In this document: one piece after another, positions 11,623 through 23,900 of the stretch
Layout: the number at the start of each line of letters is the position of its first letter
How positions within the stretch are numbered: the first letter of the stretch is position 1
Assembly (NCBI RefSeq): GCF_012273895.1
Contig: NC_052104.1
Span: forward strand, 7,502,001-7,566,000
DNA: 64,000 bases
Source of the DNA: Zerene cesonia
Taxonomy: Eukaryota; Arthropoda; Insecta; Lepidoptera; Pieridae
Reading direction: 5' to 3'
Translations under genes and position numbers: made by a program
Notes under the pieces: generated by a model
Database searches by the model: none
Seen by the model: the letters and a program-made list of their open reading frames with translations, nothing else
What the model was told of the DNA's origin: nothing

Positions 11623-13189
11623 CTGTAACATAATACACCGTTTAGTACACGCCTGTTCATATATAATAAACGATGATATTAGTAAATGAGAACATTTTTC
11701 AGAAAACACATACTATGAAGGTAAAATAAAATAAATAATTTTTACCGTATGCAATTATGCTCTGAATATTCTTCATCCTTTATTAAAATAGGCAATATTT
11801 ATTGTCACGAAGCCTTGTAAGTACAAAGTTTAAGTTTTTATATTTGGAAAATGAATGGGTACTATTTTCAAATTTGTTTCAACAATACTTTAAGTACCTA
11901 CCATTAGTGTCTAAAGAGTACCCAATTAATAATTATAATAAAACACAGACAAACATATTTTTACTATATTTAATTTGAATACATAACAATAGCTAACATA
12001 GAGAGCGAGAACACGAGAACTTTAATACTGAGATTACGTCACTATATTTTGTACTTACTTTAATATTTATCGTAAAACATATCGCGGCAAGTTAAATATA
12101 AGAGATCAAAAATTCGTTTTATATCACATTCAAAGCACCTCGTTATTTTATTTACTAAAACTTAATGCTACACGATGCAGAGGAAACAGGGACGGAGACG
12201 CTCGAACGTTAGATATTTTTTAACTATCTCTTTCTCTCTCTCTTCAAATCTCATCGCCTCTATAAAGACAAGAGCAGCCACCGTCTGATGCAGCAGCCCT
12301 ATTTTAAGGTTTGCCTCTCGCCCGTTTCCTTCCTCGCTATTTGGTTGATTTTATGGTATTTTACAAAATTAATTTGTAGGAACCATACTGTGCCCTATGT
12401 TATCTTTTATATTAATAAGTAAGAAGTAAATATGTCCGTTGACAGCGGATTTAGTAGGCAATTTGAGGACATTTTAGGAGATCTAGTGCTTATGACAATA
12501 AAGTTTCATCAACAAGTAAAACAGTTGAATAAAGTTGACCCAGTAAGAAAACAGACGAGAGCGTTTCTATTGAGAAAAGTCCTCCCATATTTCCTCTTAA
12601 TACAATGATAAATTATTTATTAAAAGTGATGTTTCCGGAACTATATTAAATTCAGATTTTAATATATTAAAGGAACAAGAATGAAGAATGTAGAACTGAA
12701 AATGAAGTTGAGCTTTACCATTTTTTCTATTTTTCTTTACTTTCTATTTTTTTTCTTTAAGCAATTTTAATAATTCATAAAAAAGAAGGTCGCGCCAGCT
12801 ATATTTCTATTTTTACATTTATAATTAAACTCCTATATTGTATTTTAAGTCTTGAACTGACGATTGAGTTAAAACTTCCAAGCTTCTTAGAATAAAAAGA
12901 AAATAATTGAGTAGACAGTATCAAAATCCATAGAGATTCTTAGGCAGGTTTAATTAAGGTTCGTAACTACTTTGAGCTATAAAAATCCAGAAAACATCAG
13001 AACGAAAAACCGAAAAATGTACACTGCTTAAATGATAAATAACCTAGTACCTGCTTTTAATATTATAATTTAAATCACAGCACAGGCAATATAATCTTAT
13101 TTATAAAATAGAGGTCCATAAAAATTTCGAAAAATTCATAAAAATAAAAACGCTCTAAAACGCTATTAAATGCAACAGATTATACACTG
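11623..13189. other. Spacer without recognised gene
   Basis: AT-rich spacer. A TC-rich simple repeat lies at 12227-12244. I see no acceptor-led frame with a W-x-C core on either strand and no transposon ends. Confidence 0.5.
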
Positions 13190-13398
13190 TCATACAAAAA
13201 ATTCAGTTGGTGGGTGATTATGATGGTTCCTCGCGAACAGCAGTCTGTCTCGCTCCGTGTACGCTGTCGCCTCACACCCGTGACCGTTGTGCGTGTAACA
13301 CGACCAGCACCACTTGTTGCCCGTGCGCCACAGTCTCGTAAACGTGAAGTCGCCGAGTTTCATCAAGCTCTCGCCGTCCCGAGAGCACATGAACTTAA
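13190..13398 (-). CDS. mod(mdg4): FLYWCH alternative last exon 8
   Basis: The acceptor is gatttcaattgcag, overhang TT, 68 residues. KFMCSRDGESLMKLGDFTFT carries R-D-G instead of R-G. The finger reads W29-C-W31-S-C33, C41 and H59-N-H61-PP, with two Trp around the first ligand region. The stop follows five residues after PP. Upstream in-frame codons to 13459 lie in the intron. The + strand frame at 13214-13408 is its shadow. Confidence 0.86.
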
Positions 13399-13841
13399 CT
13401 GCAATTGAAATCGCTTGTAAGCTTTCGACTCGACTATAGGAAATTGTCACTACATACAATAAATAAACTAGAAGGGTATTTAATTCGCACAGAATGAAGA
13501 AGTGGGTTTGTTTTTAATATCGACAAATTGAAAAAAAAAAGTGTCTTAAAAAGCAAGATCTTTTGAAAGTAGAATGAAGGTATACATATATCGTATTAAA
13601 GGAATTAAAAATAAGACAATTTATCTACAATACTCAAAAAGGCCTCTTAAAGTTCAATTTATAATTTTGTTGCTCGCTATCAAAACCAATACAACCTTGG
13701 CATACTAGAATAAACGTGTTGCAAACAAATGGGTATATTGGATTTTAAACAATAATACCTTGTTTTTTTGCCTTTAGAAAAAGGACAGACCTTGCACCTC
13801 ACTATTTTAGCCCTTTTATTTGGAGGAATGTACCTCATGGT

Positions 13842-14680
13842 TTATGGAGGAGGAATGTAACTCATGGCTGATAACCAGATAGCATTGGGAGACTGAGCTT
13901 TTTTAGAAAATACATTAAACCATTTAACGCAGCTATTCATGACTGCATAAAACACACTGCAACACTGATAGTGGCCAGTGTTTACAATTTCGCGACGCAT
14001 CATATGCAGCACAAAGTTCATCTCGAGGACTGCTCGTAAAACGGTTATTGAATGTGATATGTCTATGACTTTTCGAAACTGCACTAATCTATCAACAACA
14101 TTAAAAGCTTTATCACTCTGCGTAATTGTTTTATCCAACTTTTTGCCTAGATGTACTTCAAGGTTGTAAGTATATAATACCATTTTATTCCATAAATAAT
14201 GTAATGGTACCAACTTGTCATCGATGGTGCGGTGTTCACTAGGAGAATAATTACTTATGCAATTTGAAAACAAAAACGAACTATTCAAAAAGAGATCTTA
14301 TAGGAGCAAGAATATCTATTTTCTTACATTCCTGTGGAGATGCATCGGCAAAATGCAAACAGCTTTGCAAAAAACAGAAGCGCTGCAAAGACATTGTACT
14401 TCCAAATATGTCGACTCCGGTACCATCAGTACACCAATAGTCTTGCAAATTTTGTCGCTAAGAATTGTTTAGACCGACCAACTACAACAAACCAAGAAAC
14501 CCCAACAGTTCATCCATTGTCGTTTCTTTCATTATACTCCCACGCTTGTTTGCTGTTAGCTGATTGTTTTTGTTTAATCTAACCGTTTGTGTGCATTTGT
14601 TCCAATATACCATCAGTTATAAATAGACTCCAACATTATTTCTGTGTTTTGTATAACAACATTTTACTGTCTCTGGTTTG
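13842..14680 (-). pseudogene. Decayed piggyBac-like transposase body
   Basis: Conserved piggyBac pieces occur in order on the - strand but in different frames: MDELLGFLGLL (about 14488-14520), DYWCTDG (about 14421-14445), KIDILAPIRSLFE (about 14284-14325), NYSPSEHRTIDDKL (about 14215-14256), YTYNLEVHLGKK (about 14147-14182), and HWPL plus VFYAVMNS near 13930-13975. Stops and frameshifts separate them, and the central catalytic Asp region is largely missing, so no active enzyme can be made. The acidic frame just upstream (14681-14931) is listed separately. Confidence 0.65.
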
Positions 14681-14931
14681 TCAGTCTGAGGCGGTTGTGG
14701 TCGTTTTATATCGTGCTATATAAACTTGCTGATTATTGGTTAACGAAGCTGCTTTCTCCTCCTCACTATCGCTCCATTCTCGTCCCATATCACTTACTTT
14801 ACTTCTCTGTGAAAGATGATCAAATTGTTCTTCTTCATTACAACTGAACTGTTCATTATCACAGGTGAAAATTTCTTCGAATAAACCTAAATGTCGACTT
14901 TGTTCATTTACATAAGCAATAGTTGGCAAAA
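14681..14931 (-). CDS. Acidic frame behind a phase-matched acceptor; possible isoform tail
   Basis: A strong acceptor (gtgtttttttcag) is followed by overhang TT and 82 residues, the same phase as all FLYWCH exons. The product is acidic and Ser-rich (FEEIFTCDNEQFSCNEEEQF, SDMGREWSDSEEE) with no zinc finger. It sits directly upstream of the decayed piggyBac body, whose autonomous relatives also have acidic N-termini. It may therefore be only the transposase head. Either reading is possible; expression evidence would decide. Confidence 0.35.
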
Positions 14932-15630
14932 CTGAAAAAAACACGCATTAAACAGAATAAAATGATATCTTATCGGCAATTTTTACTAAGTAAATTTATT
15001 TTTTTATTTAATCTGCAAACTACGGAAATGAGAGAGAGGCTATCAGAGTCTACACTAAAACAATTGTAACATTTGGATCTCCAACGTATATTTAAGTTAT
15101 ATGTTTTAAAGTTATCAAGATTAAATGAATATTCAAATATTATGGTCCACTTTTAATAAAACTACAATTGATCGTCATTTGTTTAATTTCATTTCAAACT
15201 CCATATTATATTATTAAAACTACAGCTTGATTGAACATCAATATTGAAAACCCAATACATACACATCATTCAAATCAAATAACTACATACTAGTGCAATA
15301 AATACTAAGCTGATACACATTATAATAACCTTCTCTTCTAGACAACCTCACCTCAACGGGAACAGTAAATAATGACAATAAATCCTATTGTATTTAATAG
15401 ACATGTAACGCTAAAATACGAACATACGAATAACTTTGAACTAATAATAGTTATATCTATATACAGACAATGTAATATATAATGATTGCACCCCTGGTCG
15501 AAGACTGTTACTTAATATATATAAGATAACATCTAGTGTACATATGTACTTACAACGTCATTTTCAAGCAGTAAATATCAACTTAAATTTGAAAAAATTA
15601 AATCATAATAAATATTTCTAAGTAATAATT

Positions 15631-16079
15631 TCATTTGCGTCCTCCATTGCATCGTTTACAGCACAACAAATATATCCTTATAACTTCCTTAGACACGTTA
15701 CAGTATTTGGTCTTAATTTGAGCTTCCATCACATCTCTATCCGCATGATCGTATATTATATGCATTGTATGTAACACGCCGAACAGTTCATTGGCGTTAA
15801 CATAAAACTTTATGCTATCCGTCTCCCCTTTCGGCTGTATGAGCCTCTTTACCCCATTGACATTCAAAATGTCATAATTCGCAAGGAATTTATAATCCTC
15901 GTAGTTTTTATCACGTTTATTCTTGACTTCCGTAGTTTCTCTTATAAACTCTTGATAACGGCTTGCATTCATGAAATAAACGCTATTGTTCTTACGACTC
16001 ATTAATTTATCTAATTTGTCGTTAAATTCTTTCTTCATTTCAGTCACATAGTTTTTGGTGAATTGTAAATATTTTTTTT
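15631..16079 (-). CDS. KRBA2-like H2C2 zinc-motif exon (non-FLYWCH)
   Basis: The acceptor is gtttatttttgcag, overhang AA, 148 residues, the same phase as the FLYWCH exons. The sequence resembles the insect proteins annotated as KRAB-A domain-containing protein 2-like. It has a charged N-terminal region, FLANYDILNVNGVKRLIQP (about 72-90), FYVNANELFGVLH (about 91-103), and an integrase-type H2C2 motif (H106, H111, C140, C143). It ends at GGRK right after the motif, so no integrase catalytic core follows. This could be an isoform tail captured from a transposon, or an independent relic. Family recognition is from memory. Confidence 0.6.
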
Positions 16080-18992
16080 CTGCAAAAATAAACAATCACA
16101 TATTAATCTGTCATACATGTTTTTAACAATTGATAAAATAAGCTAATCAAAGTGATATTTAAAAGAAACATCTTTAAATTCTACAACATCAATTTTAATA
16201 TATTCAATATATTGTATTGTATTTATTTAAGTACAATAAAGAATAATATTTAAGTTTAATTACACATAAAAGTTCTGAATGAGATCAATTTTACACAGAG
16301 ATCAAGTGTCAAACAAAAGGTCGAGATTTCTTTTAAAAATAAACATTAAATACTTACTAGCAATTTGCAAAAGAACTTTCAGAATTAAATTTTACTATTT
16401 TAAAAACTTTTTACTTCACATTTACTATACATTACTAACTATTAACCTCTTTAGATATTAAACATGATTGAAGCTGTGCAAGAAATTCATTTTTGTGAAA
16501 CTATTTTACAGAAAATAAATAAACTTTGATTTTATTTTACTTACTATGGCTACCTCTGAAAGTTCAATAAAAATATTTCAAGTGGTAATATTTACTTAAT
16601 ACACTTGCTATGTTTATTCAAAACATGAATAGAATCAAAAAAATTTTTTATAGCATTACAATCAATTATGATGATGACACAGTTTCCACAATAAAATAGT
16701 GCTTCCTAAACATATTTAGACGCATGACATCATCATCATTGCAGAAATATATACATTTAAGTAAATTATGAATATATTTTAACCCATTTCATTAGTTTAT
16801 GAAATATTTATCATCTATCTATTTATATGACATTTTATTATATTTAATATTTAATACACATGAAACATTAATACACTTTAAACTAACTCTTAAAGTAATA
16901 ATAGATTTTAAAACATTATATAGAGATTTGTATCATAGACAAAACAGAAAAGAAAACAGATAATTTTAGTCTAACAAACTGAGAAATCTATTAAAATTTA
17001 TGAATGTTTTTGTTTGAAAGGTGACTCACAAGCAAAACATTAATAAAAAATAAAAAATTCAATGTATACTTATTTAACACCCATTAAATAGAGTATATAA
17101 CAATATGATAGATATTCAAATAAAATTTAACACAATTATATAACACCACTTTATCTTCAACATTTCTAAGTACCATTTCCCTGTAATCATTATTACCAAT
17201 TCCAATAATTTATACTTAACTTTCCTTGGTTACACACTATACATGTTTTTATCAAAATTTGTCTTAACATTTTTAGTTCTGCAAAGTATAACTTTGTTAA
17301 TGTTTGAGACTTTCAGCTATATTTCAGACTAGCATTCTGCCCTGAAATTGCTTGAGGTACATATATATCCTATAACACTTGGAGATCATGTACATATCGG
17401 CTGATGAAAGATTATTTGAAATTGAACCAGTTATTCCTGAGGTTAGGGTGTATAAACAAATAAACTCTTCAGTTTCATATTATTAGTATAGACTGATCAT
17501 ATGTAGTTAACCCAGTAAATTACATAGATATTTAATAAAATTTTCAATAATAGATCATACAATAACTTTAAGAATGATGCAAATTGTATTTGCTTTGAGC
17601 AATCTTAAAAATTTCATGAGACCATATTTTATTGATTCCTCTGTCATCCGCAATATATTTTGTTTGATTCAACTCTGTCCCTGATTATTTCAATTCATTA
17701 ATTATAGTCACACACTCGCACACAACACACTCGCACACAACACACTCACTCCGGTATCAACACATTTTCCCCGTCATTCCCTTATCACAAACTACCTTTA
17801 AATAATATATAATTAAGACCTTGTTAATTAACGTCAACAGATAGAAAAATACAGCTTACAACAGTATAGATATATTTAACAATTCTAGCCAGAATAAACT
17901 GTAATAAATTGAATGACTATAATTTATCTCAATTTTAAAACTTTCATTAGAACATCAATAACATTATTATATCTGTAATATTCGACAATGTACAATTGCC
18001 TGGCAATTTGGTGTAATGAAGAATACTTAAAGTGTACTTGTAACTATATAACTTCTTGGTACTTACCTAAGTAACACTATAGTTTTACATAAAATTCACA
18101 CTTATTACGCACATTTACGATATTACTAAAAGCAGTTTTTTTATTTATTAATAGCTATTAAAAAATCAATTTTAAATAACACCAAGAACACTACAAATCG
18201 TGAATATGTGTATGACACAGGTTACTTATGGATATACATTTTTGCAATCACATGTAAAGCACAAAAAATATTAATATTTTTTCAACACTAGATAAAAGTA
18301 AACAATATCTTAATTTTATATGGAAATACGGTTTAAATCACGTATATTGTTTGTTGTTTTATTTACATAACCTCAATTTCAACTGTCAAATGTTAACTGT
18401 CGTCTGTCATATTATGAAAACTTAGGATGCGTTCCGATATACACTGCGGCTAATAATTCATTTCGTTATACTTATACGACCCTTTTTCAAGGGATTATTT
18501 GACAATATTATCAAAATTTTTAAATAGTAACCAAACATAACTTGCTAAAATGGAATGACTTCACAGTACGTATATAGACGTCGAACTCTGGTCGCCAGTG
18601 TAGATCAGAACATACCATTTTTGTGACATGTTTTAAATAATCGGATACATACACTAGGACAAGTTTGTTCAAAATAGAAACATTTTATAGCTTAATCAAC
18701 GAAATTGGAGTTAACAATAATGTATGTGACAGTTTATTATTGATTTATTCAAAATTATATATTATCGTAATTAGTATCGAATGTAGAGGAAATATTTTAT
18801 CATGCGAATAAAAGCCGCAAAAGAACGCAACAGTTACCGTTAACGCTACACTTTTTTTACTGTTCTAACTCGCGGTAACACATTTTTTCCCATTATTTTT
18901 CAAATAAAAAAGGTTTGATATTTTGGTGCATAAGCCTTCACGATTTTTGACAACATATTATTCCCATACATAGCACATTCAGCTTCGATTTA
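16080..18992. other. 2.9 kb AT-rich spacer
   Basis: A CA-rich minisatellite (unit about CACACTCGCACACAA, just over two copies) lies at 17711-17748. Around 18365-18420 there is a stretch with several 'ctgtca' repeats, of a kind often seen near lepidopteran promoters. No exon, RNA gene or transposon end was recognised. The frame at 16279-16461 looks like chance. Confidence 0.45.
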
Positions 18993-19225
18993 TTAACCGC
19001 TGCAATAATCCCCATTATCCGCTATTAGAGGCGGGTCATGTATGTGGTCCACGTTGTATCGTACGCCCATTCCATTAGAATCCAGATGAATCTTGGCTTT
19101 ACATCCCATGTGCTGTTTGGAGCAGTACCAGTTTCCCGAGGAACGATTTTGAGAGAAAGTATACCCTCGAAACACGAGTATATTCTTCTTGCTTCTCTTG
19201 GAAGGGATGAGTACGTAGTTGAAAT
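18993..19225 (-). CDS. mod(mdg4): FLYWCH alternative last exon 9
   Basis: The acceptor is atttttattttag, overhang AT, 76 residues. FNYVLIPSKRSKKNILVFRG has S-K-R-S where R-G is usual. The finger is W32-Y-C34, C41 and H60-I-H62-DPP. The stop overlaps an AATAAA at about 18989-18994, so cleavage probably occurs within some tens of bases. From here the array becomes dense, with exons every 0.3-1.7 kb. Confidence 0.87.
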
Positions 19226-19621
19226 CTAAAATAAAAATAATTATAATATAAGTATTCGCCTGTACTGTTATTTATGTTATGTCATTTTATCTTACGTGAA
19301 AATCTAGAAATTAAAGACTTTTTTAACGTCATTCCTATAAAAAAACAAATGTAAATAACAAAGCATATTGCAGTAACATAAAAAAGTTTATTTCATTATA
19401 GCAACAAATTTATATCACGCACACTTACACTGTGTAAATATTTTTTTAACAATAATTATGTAATTTGTATTTCCAGAAACTATTTTGACTTTTAGATCCA
19501 ATATGCATAAAGAATCTGTGGAAGTATAGTTATTATAACATTTTATTTTACCTATTATCTACAAACCTTTTTTTAACAAAAGAGTAGATTAATATATATT
19601 GTTAACAAACTTTCATTTCAT

Positions 19622-19848
19622 TTAATACTTTAAATACCGTCCATCTTCCATTAGTTTCATAAAAGGCGGATCGTGATTATGATTTAGATCATGCCAAGTA
19701 ATAATGTCATCCACTATCTTCACTCTGGCTTGACACTGGCCTCTTCTATACTTTGAACAGTTCCATTTCCCGCCACACCTCGAAAAGGTGTGGTTATTTA
19801 TCATAACTAAACATTTATCATCATGAGTGACGATATAGGTGAATTTAA
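19622..19848 (-). CDS. mod(mdg4): FLYWCH alternative last exon 10
   Basis: The acceptor is atccttttgcag, overhang TT, 74 residues. KFTYIVTHDDKCLVMINNHT precedes W28-N-C30, C38 and H56-N-H58-DPP, then a DGRYLKY tail. It is a tandem duplicate of the exon at 20383-20612: both share FTYIV, INNHTFSR and the CSKY-x2-GQC spacing (C-x7-C). The R-G motif near the start is absent in both. C12 and C24 are extra cysteines. Confidence 0.88.
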
Positions 19849-20382
19849 CTGCAAAAGGATATTTGGCTAAAATAATAGACAGAACATTTCACACGACTCA
19901 TGAAGATCCTATACTGTATCTGTTAAATATTCTTTTCGATTTTCGATTTTCTTTTTGTCGCTCTCAGTGATAAAAGCTTACTAAATAGCCTGAAACTACT
20001 TTAAAGCTATGGTTTTAACTACCTTACAATTCTATTTGAAACGAATAAGAAGAGTGTTTCCATCTCCATACGCCGTAAGATCTTAATGACAAACTAGAAA
20101 TTTCAATCCCTCGGGCACTTTGCTCTTGCAGATAAGAAAAGAAAGAAATTTTTTTTTTCTGTTCTAAATTCTTTATTCAGCACCATCGACGTGGTTTTAC
20201 TTGTTTATAACTTAAAAATCTTCAAGCAAGCTTTTTAACCGACGGCACCGAAAAGGAAGGAGGTTGTCATTACATCTTATATGTAAATGCATTTGTTTTG
20301 TTTTTATTATTTTTGTGTTTGATAAGAAATTGTCAAAAGGACTCCTGATTCTAAAATGGGATTTTTCTAGAAAAGAATGATG

Positions 20383-20612
20383 TCAATTTGACTTATAATA
20401 CCGGCCATCTGTCATTCTTTTCAAAAATGGCGGTTTGTGATTATGACGTAGGTCATATTGCGTTATACAGTCACGTTCAATTTTCACTCTGGCTGGACAT
20501 TGACCACGTTTATATTTCGAACAATACCAATTTGCACCGCTCCTTGAAAACGTGTGATTATTAATTAGTATTAGGCGGTTGTTGTCTTGATTAACGATAT
20601 ACGTAAATTCAA
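20383..20612 (-). CDS. mod(mdg4): FLYWCH alternative last exon 11
   Basis: The acceptor is cctattttttacag, overhang TT, 75 residues. The frame has no early Met but is fully open to a TGA. EFTYIVNQDNNRLILINNHT leads to W28-Y-C30, C38 and H56-N-H58-KPP, then DGRYYKSN. It is the sister of the exon at 19622-19848. The ligands are conserved while the strand and loop residues differ, so both copies appear to be maintained. Confidence 0.87.
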
Positions 20613-21583
20613 CTGTAAAAAATAGGTATAATATATTTTAGGATATAGCAGATAGTAGTAAAAATTTAGAATTTAGATGCTAATATTAATTAAGTATTGA
20701 ATTTGATAGTTTACAGCAAAGCATGCACTGTAATAATTCGATCAACTGATCTATTTATTCAATAAAAAAAAACATAAAAAATATAGTAAATTGAATTTTT
20801 ATGAAAATACATAAAATGAAATAAAACAACAAAAATCACAAAACAATAAGTGTTATATTACAAAAAACAATACGTTTAACAACGGTGTTCCAAATATTAT
20901 TAAACCAACATTACGGTTCAAGCGTTGTAGGTATGATATATTGTATATTTGTTTATAATGAACATTTGTTTTCATCCAGTTATCACAAAATTATAAATTA
21001 AAGATAAACTATGCCATATACGTTTTTAATAATGTCAAATACTCAAATATACTGACTATACATCCTACTAATATTATAAACGCGAAAGTTTGTAAGTATG
21101 GATGGATGGCTGTATGTATGAATTTTTGTATGGATGTTTGTGACTCTTCCACGCAAACACCACGTTGATGGTGCTGAACCGATTGCAATGAAATTTGGTA
21201 CGTAGATAACTGGACAACTGGCAACTTTTTATTCCAATATTTCTACGGGATACAGACTCACGCGGGTAAAACCGCGGGGCGAGCTAGTGTTATGTTTAAA
21301 CTTTTCCAGTATTTTAAGTTAACATCCTTGATTTACGTTCGATTAAATATAACAGATAAGAAAAAAATCAAAGAACAGAAAAAAATATCACAAAATTAGT
21401 GTAAGAAATCTTTACTTATTTTTAATTAAGTACTGCCTTTACCCTACTTTAAGGCAACCCTATTTGCATATGTTCATTCACTTCATAAAACATAATTTTC
21501 AATCGTTAAGCTAAGAAGATTATTTGATATTTCTTAAATGTACTAACCTAATACTTTCCCACTACGGTCACAACGTGTCTATC
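20613..21583. other. Spacer containing a Helitron-like copy
   Basis: About 450 bp of AT-rich sequence, then the Helitron-like element at 21063-21287, then about 300 bp leading to the broken exon. The - strand frame 21009-21224 falls mostly inside the Helitron and is not a gene. Confidence 0.6.
21063..21287 (+). mobile_element. Helitron-like non-autonomous element, copy 2
   Basis: It starts TCCTACTAATATTATAAA and ends GAGCTAG after GGTAAAACCGCGGGGC. The internal block 'gaaccgattgcaatgaaatt' is shared with copy 1 at 15-214. It carries a short imperfect ATGGATGG/GTATG repeat near 21099-21135. It lies between two FLYWCH exons, the nearer one being broken. Confidence 0.75.
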
Positions 21584-21821
21584 CTATGAGGCTAGTTTGA
21601 CATAGTAGCCACTTTGTGTTTTAACGTATTTCGGAGGAACGTGATCATGATCAACTTCCATCTTGGTAATTATGTCATCCTTGATCTCGTCAACTTCGCT
21701 CTACATCTCGGAAACTTGGAACACCTCCAGAAGTAGGAACCTGCGACCTTGGAAAACGTGTATCCTCCGAAGATGATCAGTCGAGCGTTCTTGTTCGTGT
21801 ATATGTATTCAAATTTCAAAT
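21584..21821 (-). pseudogene. mod(mdg4): Frameshifted FLYWCH exon 12
   Basis: The acceptor tcctttgtag and phase (overhang AT) are kept. The first frame reads LKFEYIYTNKNARLIIFGGY, then W-R-C and R-C-RAKL, and then runs into an early TAA after about 49 residues. A second frame takes over from there and restores D-D-I-I-T, H-D-H-VPPKYV and a YYVKLAS end at TAG. One small indel near the codons after RAKL (about 21688-21695) therefore splits an otherwise complete exon. It is either a recently disabled copy or an assembly error. Confidence 0.8.
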
Positions 21822-23661
21822 CTACAAAGGATTCTCAGTGATATTAATTTGAAAAGCGTTCTTTAATTTTTAAAAATATAACAAGAGTTTTTCATCCCTA
21901 GGCAGGTTGGGTACTATAATATTCTTCACAGCAATTTCTTACAATACAGACTACTCATAACATTTTTTTTATTTGGTTACTACAAAAACTGAACCAACCA
22001 CACAAAATGGCGAAATTGTGTTAACACATTAATTTCTTTTACATGCTGGTTAATACATTCTGGCATAGAAGCCAGACTTAGAATGTAGAATCTGCAAGGA
22101 AACTTCAGCATATATTATACTCAATAATTATAAAAAAACCGCCTTAAAATTGTCAGAACTAGACCAAACTTAAATGGGATCGAAAAGGAGGCACCCACTT
22201 TGAAATAAAAAGGAGAATAAAAATAAAGAATTTTGATTAGGTCCTTTTTCGTTTGACCTTTTTTTTAAGAATCTTGCAATTTAGTATTTTCTTGTGTTTG
22301 ATTTTACGCGAGTAAAAATTATTAAAGTAAACTGTTCGAAACGTCTGGTTAATATTATAATGAATAAATCCCGTTTAAAATCCGTTGAAAAATATATAAT
22401 TTCTAATTCTTGCAATCATTTTTTACTACGATGAAGTAATCAATGTCGACTTAGTAGCCTTTCTGCCTTGATTAGTACCTTTCTTAGATTCTACTTCTGG
22501 TATTGGTGACAGTTGAAATGGCGTTGCAAAGTTCTGATCTCTTGAAATCGATGGTTGTGATGACCTCGTTATGGGAATTACAATTTGTTCATTACAAGCA
22601 GGCGTCGTTTTGGCCGGAACTGCATAACGGCCATAGGCACGTTTTCGACAAATATAATTCAAACCTTTATTATTATATACGATATTTTTATATATATATT
22701 ATTAATTAGTGTGTTTAAAAATATTGTCACTCCATTAATTGAAAGTTTATCGACAAACTATGTACTGCGTACTGTGTATCGTTAAAGGAACACTAATGAG
22801 AAAAACTTATAAATAAATAACAACAAATCTGATAATTTTCCATCGTCGCTCGCTAGACACACGCGTTTTCGTAGACAAGCAGGGAGCGACAGACGACGTG
22901 ATGTCGATGATATAGCGGCTAAGCACACCGCTGGTGTTGGTTAATAGAATTGAATTTTTAGATTTATAGCATTGTAATGCTTTATAACTACGTATTTTGC
23001 AACGGTTTGGCAAAAAACGCGGGTTCGAATCGCGTCTCGTGATCAATTTTTTTCTATACCTTCAATATTTCTCATACTACAATAGAAGTTAACGAGAAAG
23101 TACCAAACAAGATTTGTCTAATAAAATTTCTTAGTTATAAGGCAAGACATGATGGAAAGTTTCTTTATTTTTTTAATACGATTTTACGTTTTAACATCGT
23201 CGAGCCTACACAAATATGCTTTGGCACACAAGTTAAGAGATACAATAATAAAAATTAACATTAGTAGGTACATAAATAAAAATACTCACTTCTTTTACGT
23301 TATGTTCCTATAGCACTAATTTATTTAATTAAAATAAATTATTATTAATTACATAATGACTTAAATTTTTTTCTCAGATTTATATTAAGTATGGAATATA
23401 CATATTTTTTCATTTATAGTAATAAACAATAAGATACAAAATAAATATTTACAGGCAGCATTCCTAATTAATCAAATTAGTAAAGACAAAATAAAGTTTC
23501 ATAAAACTCTTAAATACTTATAATACTCATTTATACCTTAGATATAGCGTTTTTACATTAAAAATTACTCTTCATTTTACATCTGATCGACCGATCGGAT
23601 CCATTCATTCTAGACATTTATTTCACTCCCATATTAAACCCATTTAACTTTTCTTTCGAAA
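21822..23661. other. 1.8 kb spacer of mixed repeats
   Basis: A block near 22135-22215 ('gaactagaccaaacttaaatggg') recurs in diverged form at about 25065-25125. A block near 22325-22395 ('aatgaataaatcccgtttaa') recurs at about 30845-30905. Both look like interspersed repeats. A possible transposase fragment lies at 22426-22662, and a repeat with 'gcgggttcgaatcgcg' at about 22840-23050 resembles the one at 33040-33125. No FLYWCH exon was found. Confidence 0.5.
22426..22662 (-). pseudogene. Possible pogo/Tigger-like transposase C-terminal fragment
   Basis: The 78-codon frame contains RKRAYGRYAVPA and ends SKKGTNQGRKATKSTLITSS. The ending resembles the basic G-R-K...L-T-S C-terminus of pogo/Tigger DDE transposases. 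The frame is Pro/Ser-rich and has no zinc finger. An in-frame 'ttatgcag' has the array phase but lacks a pyrimidine tract, so I do not call an exon. Identification is weak. Confidence 0.3.
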
Positions 23662-23900
23662 TCACATAGGGCTGTCATAAAATGAATTCCACTTTATGCT
23701 TCCCGGGTTGGGTGGGGCGTGATTGTGCTCTAAATTGAGGTCGGTGATGACGTCATTTTTGATCCTAATTTTTGCCTTACACGAGTGGGCTTTCCTCGAG
23801 CATCTCCAATAGTAGCCGTGGTCGTTTTTCGAGAATGTATAGCCCTGTACCTGAACTAGGCGGCTTCCTCGAAACGTTGTTATGTATTCGAAGCGAAGGT
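23662..23900 (-). CDS. mod(mdg4): FLYWCH alternative last exon 13
   Basis: The acceptor is gtatattttcag, overhang AC, 78 residues, with no early Met. LRFEYITTFRGSRLVQVQGY leads to W31-R-C33, C40 and H58-N-H60-APP. The usual G-x-Y-x-K ending is replaced by an unusual tail (SIKWNSFYDSPM), possibly after a small rearrangement near the 3' end. Relative to the broken exon 12 it shares F-E-Y-I, GYTFSK and D-D/N-x-I-T, so the two are probably tandem relatives. Confidence 0.87.

Noticed and set aside
22426..22662. Further non-FLYWCH last exon
   Set aside because: The only in-phase AG lacks a pyrimidine tract and the sequence resembles the end of a pogo/Tigger transposase, so it was kept as a weak transposon fragment.
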